This document shows positions 36,743-45,265 of a stretch of DNA of 64,000 nt, piece after piece. This DNA is from Actinomycetota bacterium (GTDB lineage: Bacteria > Actinomycetota > CADDZG01 > WHSQ01). The stretch is taken from NCBI GenBank assembly GCA_030446465.1, contig JAUJNI010000001.1:233859-297858 (forward strand), given 5' to 3'. Position 1 is the first letter of the stretch; every line of letters begins with the position of its first letter. Made by a program: the position numbers and the translations under genes. The notes beneath the pieces are model-generated. The model had not been told where the DNA came from. It saw only the letters and a program-made list of their open reading frames with translations, and did no database searches.

Positions 36743-37618
36743 ATGGATCCGAGAACCGTGGGGCCGCTCCTCGCGCTTGGCGAGCGCGTCCTCACCGACA
36801 GCAGCCACCTGTTCGACGACCACGACCACAGGCGCGAGGCTGAGGATCTCCTGGCGTCCGTGCTCGACACCGAAGCCGACGATCTGGACGACCAGGAAGA
36901 GGTGTCCAGACGGCTACGGGAGCGCTATCTGTCGCTGGTCGCCCGGCGTGCCGGCGGCGAGCCGTTTCCTTTGCTGGTGGGCCACATCGTCTTCAACGGT
37001 CTCGAGCTGAAGGTCAAGCCGGGCACCTTCATGCCTCGCCCGTCGTCGGAGCTGACCGTTGGACGGGCGGCCAAGCGCCTGCGAGGGCGCAAGCATCCGG
37101 TGCTGGTCGATCTCGCAACCGGCACGGGGCCGATTGCGATTGCAGTCGCCGACGAGGTTCCCCATGCCGAGGTGTGGGGGGCCGACATCGACGACGCCAT
37201 GCTGGCCCTCGGACGTCGTAATGCCCGCACCCTCGGGATCACCAACGTGAGGTTGCGGCGAAGCGACCTCTACGCCGGCCTGCCCCACCGATTAATGGGC
37301 TCTGTCGATGTCGTGACGGGGCACATTCCCTACGTTCCTCCCGACGAGGTAGACGACCTCCCTTCCGAGGTCAGGGAGTTCGAGCCGCTCACGAGCCTGA
37401 CCGACTACTCGGAGGACGGTCTCGGTCTCATGCGACGGGCGGTCGCCGAGGCGCCGGAGTGGCTCAAGCCTGGAGGCTGGCTGCTGCTCGAGATCTCTCA
37501 CGACCTCGAGAGCAAGATTCGCAGGCTCTGCACCAAGGCAGGGCTCGAGGACCACGGAGTCGGCCGAGACGCCGACGACCTGAGCCTCGTGGTGGAGGCC
37601 CGCAAGCCCCGGGCCTAG
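36743..37618 (+). CDS. PrmC/HemK-like methyltransferase with altered NPPY motif
   Basis: A 291-aa SAM-dependent methyltransferase in the PrmC fold. The SAM motif is DLATGTGPIAIAVA at residues 123-136, and FMPRPSSE resembles the family's RPET-like block. The catalytic Asn-Pro-Pro-Tyr of glutamine methyltransferases is replaced by GHIPY (193-197), with the Asn missing, so it probably does not modify release-factor Gln in the usual way. The FEPLTSL block after the motif matches PrmC. It may act on a different substrate. Confidence 0.75.
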   Translation: MDPRTVGPLLALGERVLTDSSHLFDDHDHRREAEDLLASVLDTEADDLDDQEEVSRRLRERYLSLVARRAGGEPFPLLVGHIVFNGLELKVKPGTFMPRPSSELTVGRAAKRLRGRKHPVLVDLATGTGPIAIAVADEVPHAEVWGADIDDAMLALGRRNARTLGITNVRLRRSDLYAGLPHRLMGSVDVVTGHIPYVPPDEVDDLPSEVREFEPLTSLTDYSEDGLGLMRRAVAEAPEWLKPGGWLLLEISHDLESKIRRLCTKAGLEDHGVGRDADDLSLVVEARKPRA

Positions 37619-37632
37619 AGGGCTGCGGGCGA

Positions 37633-37791
37633 CGGGCGTCCGCTGCGCTCAGGCACCCCACTCTCTTCAGCCTTCGCTTCGGGACGCCCGCCGTCCTCGC
37701 CCTTCCATGGCATAGCCGGCCACGTCTGCGGCGGAGGGTCCGCTTCGCTCAGGCACCCCACTTTCCTCAGCCTTCGCTTCGGGACCCTCCG
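37633..37791. repeat. Two hairpin repeats, same family as 28494-28629
   Basis: Unit 3 pairs CGGGCGTCC (37633-37641) with GGACGCCCG (37682-37690). Unit 4 pairs CGGAGGGTCC (37732-37741) with GGACCCTCCG (37782-37791). Both enclose a 40-nt loop with CTCAGGCACCCCACT and CAGCCTTCGCTT. The stems differ in sequence but remain perfectly complementary. The gap between the methyltransferase and guaA holds no gene. Confidence 0.85.
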
Positions 37792-37902
37792 TCCTCCCCG
37801 TGGCCCATCTGGCTTGACCCGATGCAGTCAGCCCGCCGTCCTCGCCTTTCCTATTCGCGTGTATCGCAGCTGATTTCCGTAGGCGGCGCGGTACTGTGAG
37901 CT

Positions 37903-39435
37903 ATGGAGAAGGTCCTCGTCGTGGACTACGGCGCCCAGTATGCTCAGCTGATAGCGCGGCGGGTCAGGGAGTGCCACGTCTACTCCGAGATCGTCCCGCA
38001 CGACAAGCCCGTTTCGGAGCTCGCGGCCGAGCGGCCCTCGGGGATCATCCTGTCCGGGGGGCCGAAGTCGGTTTACTCGCCCGACGCTCCGGCTGTCGAC
38101 CCCGAGTTGTTCGATCTAGACGTGCCGGTGCTGGGCATTTGCTATGGCCAGCAGGCCATGGCTCAGGCCCTCGGAGGCGACGTCGCACGAACGGGCGTTG
38201 CGGAGTTCGGAAAAACCGACCTCGACGTCGGCGAGCCCGCCTCGACCCTCTTTCAGGAGCTTCCGGTCGAGCAGCGGGTGTGGATGAGCCACAACGACGC
38301 GGTCGTACGCGCACCCGAGGGCTTCAGGGCAACGGCTTCGACCCCAGCCTCTCCCGTGGCGGCGTTCGAGAACAAGGAGCGCGGCCTCTACGGCGTCCAG
38401 TTCCACCCCGAGGTCTCCCACACACCCAGGGGGACGGACCTCTTGAAGAACTTCCTCTACGACGCGTGCGACCTTCTTCCCGCATGGACGATGACCTCGA
38501 TCATCGACTCGGCGGTCGACTCGATTCGGGCACTCGCGGGAAGCGAGCGGATCGTGTGTGCGCTGTCGGGGGGCGTCGACTCTTCGGTCGCGGCCGCGTT
38601 GGTTCATCGGGCGGTGGGCCGGCAGCTGACCTGCGTCTTCGTCGACCACGGACTGCTGCGCGAGGGGGAGGCCGACCAGGTCGAAGAAACCTTTAGGAGG
38701 CACCTGGAGGTGGACCTGATCCACGTCAAGGCGGCTGACCGTTTTCTCGAAAGGCTGGCGGGCGTCACCGACCCGGAGCGCAAGAGAAGGATCATCGGCG
38801 AGACCTTCATCAGGGTGTTCGAGGAAGTTGCAAGAGACGATCTCGAGGACGCGCGCTTCTTGGTTCAGGGAACGCTTTATCCAGACGTCATCGAGTCGGG
38901 CACCAGGGACGCAGCGAGAATCAAGAGCCACCACAACGTCGGGGGCCTGCCCGCGGACATGAAGCTGACCCTGATCGAGCCGTTGCGCAACCTCTTCAAG
39001 GACGAGGTGAGGCGCGTGGGAGAGGAGCTCGGCCTTCCCGAAGAGATCGTCTGGCGCCAGCCGTTCCCGGGGCCGGGGCTGGCGGTTCGTATCGTCGGGG
39101 ACGTCACAGGCGAGCGACTGGCCATCCTCCGCTCTGCAGACGCGATCGTCTTGGAAGAGGTCAAGAGGGCCGGGATCGCCGGGGACATCTGGCAGAGCTT
39201 CGCGGTCTTGCCGGCCGTGCGCTCCGTCGGCGTGATGGGCGATGAAAGAACCTATGGCTATCCCATCGTCCTGCGTGCGGTGACCAGCGAGGACGCCATG
39301 ACGGCGGACTGGGCGCGGCTTCCCTACGACCTGCTCGAAGCCATCTCCAGCCGAATCGTCAACGAGGTCCCGGGCGTCAATCGAGTCGCCTACGACATCA
39401 CGTCCAAGCCCCCGGGCACGATCGAGTGGGAGTGA
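37903..39435 (+). CDS. guaA: GMP synthase (glutamine-hydrolysing) GuaA
   Basis: Converts XMP to GMP with glutamine as amine donor. The 510-aa enzyme has a class I glutaminase domain (GICYGQQ with Cys80; catalytic His in FHPEVSH), the ATP-pyrophosphatase P-loop LSGGVDSS near residue 222 and the dimerisation domain ending PPGTIEWE. All motifs are intact and the length is standard. It follows the hairpin-repeat gap. Confidence 0.97.
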   Translation: MEKVLVVDYGAQYAQLIARRVRECHVYSEIVPHDKPVSELAAERPSGIILSGGPKSVYSPDAPAVDPELFDLDVPVLGICYGQQAMAQALGGDVARTGVAEFGKTDLDVGEPASTLFQELPVEQRVWMSHNDAVVRAPEGFRATASTPASPVAAFENKERGLYGVQFHPEVSHTPRGTDLLKNFLYDACDLLPAWTMTSIIDSAVDSIRALAGSERIVCALSGGVDSSVAAALVHRAVGRQLTCVFVDHGLLREGEADQVEETFRRHLEVDLIHVKAADRFLERLAGVTDPERKRRIIGETFIRVFEEVARDDLEDARFLVQGTLYPDVIESGTRDAARIKSHHNVGGLPADMKLTLIEPLRNLFKDEVRRVGEELGLPEEIVWRQPFPGPGLAVRIVGDVTGERLAILRSADAIVLEEVKRAGIAGDIWQSFAVLPAVRSVGVMGDERTYGYPIVLRAVTSEDAMTADWARLPYDLLEAISSRIVNEVPGVNRVAYDITSKPPGTIEWE

Positions 39436-39450
39436 CCCGACGCCTCAACG

Positions 39451-39498
39451 TTCTTTTGCCCGTGAGCAGTGTCAGCCGGTAGCCCTGGGGCGAAAGAA
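39451..39498 (+). terminator. Inverted repeat after guaA (possible terminator hairpin)
   Basis: TTCTTTTGCCC (39451-39461) pairs with GGGCGAAAGAA (39488-39498) with one G-U wobble. The shape resembles the repeat after glmM (7027-7077). No T-tract follows. Confidence 0.4.
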
Positions 39499-39527
39499 GC
39501 TTTGGCGAGCCCGGGATAATTGAGCTC

Positions 39528-41672
39528 GTGTCCGCAGACTTCTTGCTCGATCTGAATCCGGTCCAACGGGAGGCGGTCGAGCTCCCCGAGGGTCCAGTCT
39601 TGATTATTGCGGGAGCGGGCTCGGGAAAGACCAGGGTGCTCGTTTACCGAATCGCGTTCTTGCTCGAGAACGGCATCTCCCCCGAGTCGATCATCGCAAT
39701 CACGTTCACCAACAAGGCCGCGGGGGAGATGAGGGCTCGGGTGACGAAGCTGGTGGGCCCCGTGGCAGCGAGCATGTGGGTGTCGACCTTTCATTCCGCC
39801 TGCGTTCGCATCCTGAGGCGGGAGGCGCCGCGTCTTGGCTATGCGTCCTCTTTTTCTATCTACGACTCGGCCGATTCCCTGCGTCTGATCAAGCTGTGCC
39901 TCAAAGAGCTCAACATCGACGAGAAGAAGCTCCCGCCCAGAGCCGTCGCGGCCGTCGTCTCCAACGCCAAGAACAAGCTCATGGACGCGGGCTTGTTCTC
40001 GGACTTTGCAAGCAACCCCTGGGAGCGCCAGGTGGGCGAGGTCTACAAGGACTACGAGCGAAGGTTGCGCGAGCAATCCGCCTTTGACTTCGACGACCTG
40101 ATCATGCGAACCGTAGAGGTCTTCGACAAGTTTCCCGACGCTCTCGCCCGCTATCAGGGACGCTTTCGTCACGTACTGATCGACGAGTTCCAGGACACCA
40201 ACCACGCGCAGGCCAGGCTGGCCACGTTGCTTGCGGGACGCTGGCGCAACATCTTCGTGGTTGGCGACGCGGACCAGGGGATCTACGCATTTCGAGGAGC
40301 CACCATCAAGAACCTGCTCGACTTCGAGCGAGACTGGCCCGAGACGCGTGTGGTCACGCTCGAGCAGAACTACAGGTCGACTAGAACCATCCTCGATGCG
40401 GCCAACGCGATCATCGAGAACAACCTCATGCGCAAGCCCAAGTCGCTGTGGACCTCTTCGGCAGCCGGCGAACCCATCACCCGCTACCACGCCGCCGACG
40501 AGCACGATGAGTCGGCCTGGGTCGCTAAAGAGATCAAGCGTCTGAGGGACCTCGGGCACGCCCTCGGGGACATCGCGGTCTTCTACAGGACCAACGCGCA
40601 GTCACGCGTGCTCGAGGAAGCGTTCTCCGCCGCAGAGCTTCCCTACAAAGTGGTCGGTGGTGTCGGTTTCTACGATCGCAAAGAGGTCAAGGACTTGATG
40701 TCGTGGCTGCGGGCCGCGGTCAACCCGTACGACGCGGTGAGTGCAGAGCGCGCCGCCGGTGCTCCCAAGCGCGGCGTGGGCCCCACCTCGTTGAGCCGGG
40801 CCACCGCTTTTGCTCGAGCGAACGAGATCGGGCTCGGTGAGGCGTTCGCACGGGCCGAGGAGATCGAGGGCCTGTCCAAGAAGGCTCGCGGCGGGCTCCT
40901 CGAGGTCGCGCGCATCTTCGAGCGCATTCGCGCCGCAGGAGATGCAGGGACGCCGGTTGCAGACGTCGTGACGATGGCCTGGGAGATGACCGGCTACATG
41001 GAGGAGCTGGTAGCCGAACGCACCTTCGAGTCGCTATCCCGCCAGGAGAACTTGCGGGAGCTCGCCGGAGTCGCTGCCGAGTACGACGAGTCGGCCGAGC
41101 AGCCGAGCCTCGGGGAGTTCCTCGAGCGCATTGCCCTCGTCAACGACAACGACGAGGTCGCCGGCGAGGAGACGGGCGTGACCTTCATGACCCTCCACAA
41201 CGCCAAGGGGCTCGAGTTCCCCGTGGTGTTCATCGTCGGCATGGAGGAGGGAGTGTTCCCCCACATTCGCTCGCTGGCCGAACCGGACCAGCTCGAGGAG
41301 GAACGACGTCTCTGCTACGTCGGCGTAACCAGGGCAGAGCATAGGCTCTACTTGCTCAACGCGTGGCGTCGCCGGCTGTGGGGCGGCGACTCCCACTACA
41401 ACCCTCCATCTCGGTTTCTCAAGGAGGTCCCCCACGAGTTGCTGCATCAGGCCGAGCGCACCGAGCCGGTGAGCGCCAAGCAGCAGCTGGTAAGACGCCC
41501 AGAGCCGTCGAGGTTCAAGGTCGGTCAAGAGGTGAGCCACGACCGCTGGGGCCGGGGCGTCATCATCGACATCCAGCCGTCCTCTTTGGGGCTCGAGGCG
41601 ACGGTGCACTTCCCGGAGATGGGGGCCGACAAGCGTCTCGACCTGACCATTGCCCCCCTCAAGCCGACCTGA
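39528..41672 (+). CDS. pcrA: ATP-dependent DNA helicase PcrA/UvrD
   Basis: A 714-aa superfamily 1A helicase for repair and replication. Walker A is GAGSGKTR (29-36), motif Ia TFTNKAAGEM, motif II DEFQDTN, motif III GDADQGIYAFRGA, motif IV EQNYRST, motif V LHNAKGLEFPVV and motif VI VTRAEHRLYL. The C-terminal 55 residues (GQEVSHDRWGRGVIID) form the Tudor-like domain of PcrA that binds RNA polymerase. The GTG start is preceded by a weak site. Confidence 0.96.
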   Translation: MSADFLLDLNPVQREAVELPEGPVLIIAGAGSGKTRVLVYRIAFLLENGISPESIIAITFTNKAAGEMRARVTKLVGPVAASMWVSTFHSACVRILRREAPRLGYASSFSIYDSADSLRLIKLCLKELNIDEKKLPPRAVAAVVSNAKNKLMDAGLFSDFASNPWERQVGEVYKDYERRLREQSAFDFDDLIMRTVEVFDKFPDALARYQGRFRHVLIDEFQDTNHAQARLATLLAGRWRNIFVVGDADQGIYAFRGATIKNLLDFERDWPETRVVTLEQNYRSTRTILDAANAIIENNLMRKPKSLWTSSAAGEPITRYHAADEHDESAWVAKEIKRLRDLGHALGDIAVFYRTNAQSRVLEEAFSAAELPYKVVGGVGFYDRKEVKDLMSWLRAAVNPYDAVSAERAAGAPKRGVGPTSLSRATAFARANEIGLGEAFARAEEIEGLSKKARGGLLEVARIFERIRAAGDAGTPVADVVTMAWEMTGYMEELVAERTFESLSRQENLRELAGVAAEYDESAEQPSLGEFLERIALVNDNDEVAGEETGVTFMTLHNAKGLEFPVVFIVGMEEGVFPHIRSLAEPDQLEEERRLCYVGVTRAEHRLYLLNAWRRRLWGGDSHYNPPSRFLKEVPHELLHQAERTEPVSAKQQLVRRPEPSRFKVGQEVSHDRWGRGVIIDIQPSSLGLEATVHFPEMGADKRLDLTIAPLKPT

Positions 41673-41694
41673 CCCCCCCTTCGATTAGGCTGAG

Positions 41695-41723
41695 TTGACA
41701 AGTGATTTAGCCATAGCTAATAC
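41695..41723 (+). promoter_or_regulatory. Strong promoter with overlapping inverted repeat before the MCO-ZIP operon
   Basis: TTGACA (41695-41700), 17-base spacer, TAATAC (41718-41723) is a near-consensus housekeeping promoter. The spacer holds TTAGC-CATA-GCTAA (41707-41720), which overlaps the -10 box. Such an arm (TTAG..CTAA) resembles metal-responsive DtxR/MntR-type operators, which would repress when metal is bound. This reading is an inference. Confidence 0.7.
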
Positions 41724-41787
41724 TGGCCTCGTCCCAACTCAGCGGTCGCCGCTTCGGGTGGCCTTAAAGAAGAGCCGGAGGGTTTGC

Positions 41788-42813
41788 ATGGGTGGCGTAG
41801 ATCGGCGGTCATTTCTCAAGCGGGTGGGTGCCGCGGGCGCGATCGGGGGTGCAACCGTCCTGGGGGGCAAAGACTTGCTGCTTGCTCAAGAGCAGTCGGG
41901 GGGCCACCGCGCCGGCACGGACTTGGGCCATGAAGCAAAAGCTCATGGCGGCGGCACAGTTGGCTCGGTCGACCATGCACGCAACGGATTCGACCCTCAC
42001 GACATCCTGACCGACTTCGATTATGGCGAGGTCTCCAAGGACTCCACGGGTCGAACGGTCAGGGAATACGAGTTCGTCGCGGTCGACAAGGAGATCGAGG
42101 TCGCGCCCGGCGTCTTCTTCCCGGCCTGGACCTACAACGGCAGAGTGCCGGGGCCCAGCATCAGAGCGACCGAGGGCGACCGAATCCGCGTTCGTTTGAC
42201 GAACACCAGCGAGCATCCCCACACCATCCACTTCCACGGGATCCATCCCTCCGCGATGGATGGGATTCCCGGGGCGGGTGAGGCCGCGCCTGGAGAGAGC
42301 TTCACTTACGACTTCATAGCCGAGCCGTTCGGGACGCACCTCTATCACTGTCATTCCCTGCCGCTGCTGCAGCACATTCATCGGGGGCTTTACGGCGCCT
42401 TCATCATCGATCCGAAGGGGGGAAGACCCGACGCTCACGAGATGGTGATGATCATGAACGCCTTCGACACCAACTTTGACGGCGGAAATGAGGTCTATGC
42501 GCTCAACACGATCGCGTTCGCGTACATGGATAGACCCATCGAGATCAACAAGGGAGAGCTTCAGCGAGCGCACCTGATCAACGTCACCGAGTTCGACCCT
42601 CTGAACTCCCTTCATCTCCACGCAAACTTCTTCAACCTCTACCGCACCGGCACCTCACTGAAGCCGAGCGAGTTCACCGACATCATCTCCATGGGGCAGG
42701 CAGAACGGCACATGCTCGAGTTCACCTACAACTTCCCGGGGAACTTCATCTTCCATGCTCACGTCACGGAGTTCGTCGACCTCGGTTGGCTGAGCTCGTT
42801 CGAGGTCAGCTGA
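41788..42813 (+). CDS. Tat-exported two-domain multicopper oxidase
   Basis: A 341-aa copper oxidase. A twin-arginine signal (RRSFLKR, residues 6-12) precedes a hydrophobic stretch, and a His/Gly-rich segment follows. Domain 1 has HTIHFHG (His148, His150) and HLYHCHSLPLLQHIH (Cys188 and His), which fits the type 1 copper and trinuclear ligands. Domain 2 has SLHLHANFF and FIFHAHVTEF but no Cys, so a type 1 site is only in domain 1. ATG at 41788 has GGAGGG five bases upstream; a longer frame starts at 41695. Its ZIP and cupredoxin neighbours suggest metal (Mn, Fe or Cu) oxidation or detoxification. Confidence 0.88.
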   Translation: MGGVDRRSFLKRVGAAGAIGGATVLGGKDLLLAQEQSGGHRAGTDLGHEAKAHGGGTVGSVDHARNGFDPHDILTDFDYGEVSKDSTGRTVREYEFVAVDKEIEVAPGVFFPAWTYNGRVPGPSIRATEGDRIRVRLTNTSEHPHTIHFHGIHPSAMDGIPGAGEAAPGESFTYDFIAEPFGTHLYHCHSLPLLQHIHRGLYGAFIIDPKGGRPDAHEMVMIMNAFDTNFDGGNEVYALNTIAFAYMDRPIEINKGELQRAHLINVTEFDPLNSLHLHANFFNLYRTGTSLKPSEFTDIISMGQAERHMLEFTYNFPGNFIFHAHVTEFVDLGWLSSFEVS

Positions 42814-44012
42814 TGGCTACGGCGACGTCCCGCCTCGAGCGACTGCCCAACTGGATGGTTGCGGCCGTCCCCCTTGCGATCATCGTTCTGCTTGTCATTG
42901 GGTTCTTGACACTGAATCCCATTGGGAGCCTTCGTGAAGTGCCTCCTGTTGAGGCAGTTGCGGTTGAGCGGGCCGTCCTGAACGAGGACGAGATAGTTCT
43001 CAGTCTTAGAAACGACGGGCCCGACTCTGTGACGATTGCACAGGTGCTGGTCAACGAGGCCTACAACGATTTTTCGATTACCGACTCCGAGATCGGGCGC
43101 CTCGAGACCGCAACAGTGCGGATCCCTTATCCGTGGGAAGATGGCCTTCCATTGGGGATTGCCCTGGTGACCTCTACGGGAGGTCTCGTCGAGCACGAGA
43201 TAGAGGTTGCTTCCTTGACGCCGGAGGCCGACAGCTCGACTCTGCTCATCTACGCGTTGTTGGGCCTTTACATTGGAGTCATCCCCGTAGCGATCGGCCT
43301 TCTCTGGTTCCCTGCCCTTCGACGTGCCTCCAAACGCTGGCTCGCGTTCTTCTTGGCGTTCACCGTGGGACTGCTGGGATTCTTGCTGCTCGACACGGTT
43401 GCAGAGGGGCTAGAGCTCGCTACGGAAACGGCGGCAGTCCTAAACGGGCTTTCCGTGTTTGCAGTCGGTGCGCTCGCCGCAGTACTTGGATTGTCGGTCT
43501 TCGAGAACTGGTTGAGTCGTCGACGTCACGCGCATTCGGAACAAGGAACGAAGGTTGCAGTGAGTGGCCTTGCGCTCGCCTACCTCATTGCCGCAGGGAT
43601 AGGTCTTCACAACATGGGCGAAGGCCTTGCCGTGGGGGCCGCGCTGGCAGCCGGTGAAGTTGCTCTCGGCACTTTTTTGGTGGTGGGGTTTGCCATCCAC
43701 AACACGACCGAGGGGCTTGCCATTGTCGCCCCGCTGGGCGCCGACGCCAAACGCCCTTCGCTCGTCCACTTCGTGGCGTTGGGGGCCGTTGCAGGCGCGC
43801 CGACGATCGCCGGGGCCTGGGGAGGAGGATTCGCGTTTTCACCCGTCTGGGCGTCGCTCGCATTTGGAGTTGCCGCGGGCGCCATAGCGTTGGTCATCTG
43901 GCAGATCTCACGCAGCATGTCGAAGAAGCACGGGTTCGCAAGCGCCGTGGGGGCACTTGGCCTGCTGGCCGGCTTTCTCTTCATGTACGTCACCGGGCTT
44001 GTGACGGCCTAG
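42813..44012 (+). CDS. ZIP-family metal transporter with extended N-terminal domain
   Basis: A 399-aa membrane protein whose ATG overlaps the oxidase stop (TGATG). One N-terminal helix (about residues 15-35) and an external beta-rich domain (about 40-140) lie before the ZIP core. The core holds the metal-path motifs GLHNMGEGLAVG and FAIHNTTEGLAIV (HNxxEG in both), the helices that form the binuclear centre. ZIP proteins import divalent metals such as Zn, Fe or Mn. The His-rich loop RRRHAHSEQG after helix 3 may bind metal too. The extracellular domain is not usual in the family. Confidence 0.88.
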   Translation: MATATSRLERLPNWMVAAVPLAIIVLLVIGFLTLNPIGSLREVPPVEAVAVERAVLNEDEIVLSLRNDGPDSVTIAQVLVNEAYNDFSITDSEIGRLETATVRIPYPWEDGLPLGIALVTSTGGLVEHEIEVASLTPEADSSTLLIYALLGLYIGVIPVAIGLLWFPALRRASKRWLAFFLAFTVGLLGFLLLDTVAEGLELATETAAVLNGLSVFAVGALAAVLGLSVFENWLSRRRHAHSEQGTKVAVSGLALAYLIAAGIGLHNMGEGLAVGAALAAGEVALGTFLVVGFAIHNTTEGLAIVAPLGADAKRPSLVHFVALGAVAGAPTIAGAWGGGFAFSPVWASLAFGVAAGAIALVIWQISRSMSKKHGFASAVGALGLLAGFLFMYVTGLVTA

Positions 44013-44018
44013 GACCTG

Positions 44019-44411
44019 ATGCGTCGCGGCGTTTGTCTTGCACTCGGGCTTTTCGCGTTCGGATTGACCGGCTGCTCTGCCAGTGAGGACAGCGAGGTCT
44101 CGCTGGCTTCAGGACATCGCTTCGAGCCAGAGACCATCACCGTCGAGGTCGGAACGACGGTGACATGGGTCAGCGAGAGCGACGACGCGCACACCGTCAC
44201 TGCCTATGAGGAATCCATACCTGACGCAGCCAGCTACTTCAGCAGCGGAGGCTTCGCCAGCGAAGAGGAGGCGCGGGACGATTTGCCCGGCGCGCTCCTC
44301 AAGAGCGGTGACACTTACGAGGTCACCTTCAAGAGGCCGGGGACCTACGCCTATTTCTGCATCCCCCACGAAAGCGACGGTATGAAGGCCACGGTGATCG
44401 TTCAGGAGTGA
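44019..44411 (+). CDS. Cupredoxin (plastocyanin-like) lipoprotein
   Basis: A 130-aa blue-copper-like protein. Signal peptide with lipobox LTGC (Cys19). The type 1 copper ligands are His58 (DDAHTV) and Cys114, His117, Met122 (FCIPHESDGM), a complete set. Third gene of the oxidase-ZIP-cupredoxin unit, six bases after the ZIP stop. A plausible partner for electron transfer with the oxidase. Its end overlaps tyrA (convergent) by ten bases. Confidence 0.92.
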   Translation: MRRGVCLALGLFAFGLTGCSASEDSEVSLASGHRFEPETITVEVGTTVTWVSESDDAHTVTAYEESIPDAASYFSSGGFASEEEARDDLPGALLKSGDTYEVTFKRPGTYAYFCIPHESDGMKATVIVQE

Positions 44412-45265
44412 GCTCTGAGTAGCTCCGCCAAGACGTGGGGCCCCTGCTCGAGCGCAGCTCCCAACCTGGTCAGCGCATCGAGCAGGTCGTGGAGCGCGCC
44501 GCGCACCTCTGTGGAGTTGGCGGTGAGGAAGCCCGCCACCATGTCGGGATCGCTCCCCGCCAAGCGAGTGGCGCTCAGGTAACCGGTCGAGGTGAGTGCG
44601 CCCGCGATGTCGCGGGTGCCGGCCCCCAGATCCACGGACGCCAGGGCGAAGGCCATCACGTGCGGGAGATGGCTGGTCCGGGCGACCACTCGATCGTGAA
44701 GGTCGGCGTCGATCTCCAGAGGGCTCGCACCCACCGCTCGAACCACTGCCCGGCCCCTTGACAATGCCTCGGGGTCTGGCCGGAAAGGCGTCAGGACGAA
44801 GGTAGCGTCGCGCAACGCCCCCAGCCTGGCTCCGCCCGGGCCCGGCCTCTCGGTGCCGGCCATGGGATGTCCGCCGATTGCATGCACCGAAGCCGGAACG
44901 CTGCGTCGCATCGCGTCGACCACCGCCCTCTTGGCGCTGCCCGTGTCGATCAACGCCGTCCCGGGCCCGAGCTGGGGTCCGAGCTCATCGACCAGCTCCA
45001 CTATTGCGGGGACCGGAGCGGCGAGGATCACGGTGTCGGCCTCGAGCGCTTCCAGCTGTCGCGCCAGGACCCGGTGCCCGGCACCGTGAGACAGGCTCTC
45101 GCGTGCTACCGAAGCGTCCCGATCGAACAGGGTGACCTCGTCGATACTGGCTGTGGCACCGGCACCAACGAGAGCGCATCCCAGCATGGTCCCGACCTGT
45201 CCGGCGCCGATGATGGCGACTGTGCCAAGGCGCGGCTCCGCCGCGGAGGGAGCCGCTTCGGTCAC
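44402..45265 (-). CDS. tyrA: Prephenate dehydrogenase TyrA
   Basis: Oxidatively decarboxylates prephenate to 4-hydroxyphenylpyruvate, the Tyr precursor. The 287-aa protein has NAD-binding GAGQVG (20-25), GGHPMAGTE and HDRVVARTSHLPH with the catalytic His. There is no ACT domain at the C-terminus, so feedback by Tyr is unlikely through that route. The start overlaps the aroF stop by four bases (ATGA). Last gene of the aroH-aroF-tyrA unit. Confidence 0.94.
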   Translation of the reverse strand: MTEAAPSAAEPRLGTVAIIGAGQVGTMLGCALVGAGATASIDEVTLFDRDASVARESLSHGAGHRVLARQLEALEADTVILAAPVPAIVELVDELGPQLGPGTALIDTGSAKRAVVDAMRRSVPASVHAIGGHPMAGTERPGPGGARLGALRDATFVLTPFRPDPEALSRGRAVVRAVGASPLEIDADLHDRVVARTSHLPHVMAFALASVDLGAGTRDIAGALTSTGYLSATRLAGSDPDMVAGFLTANSTEVRGALHDLLDALTRLGAALEQGPHVLAELLRAHS

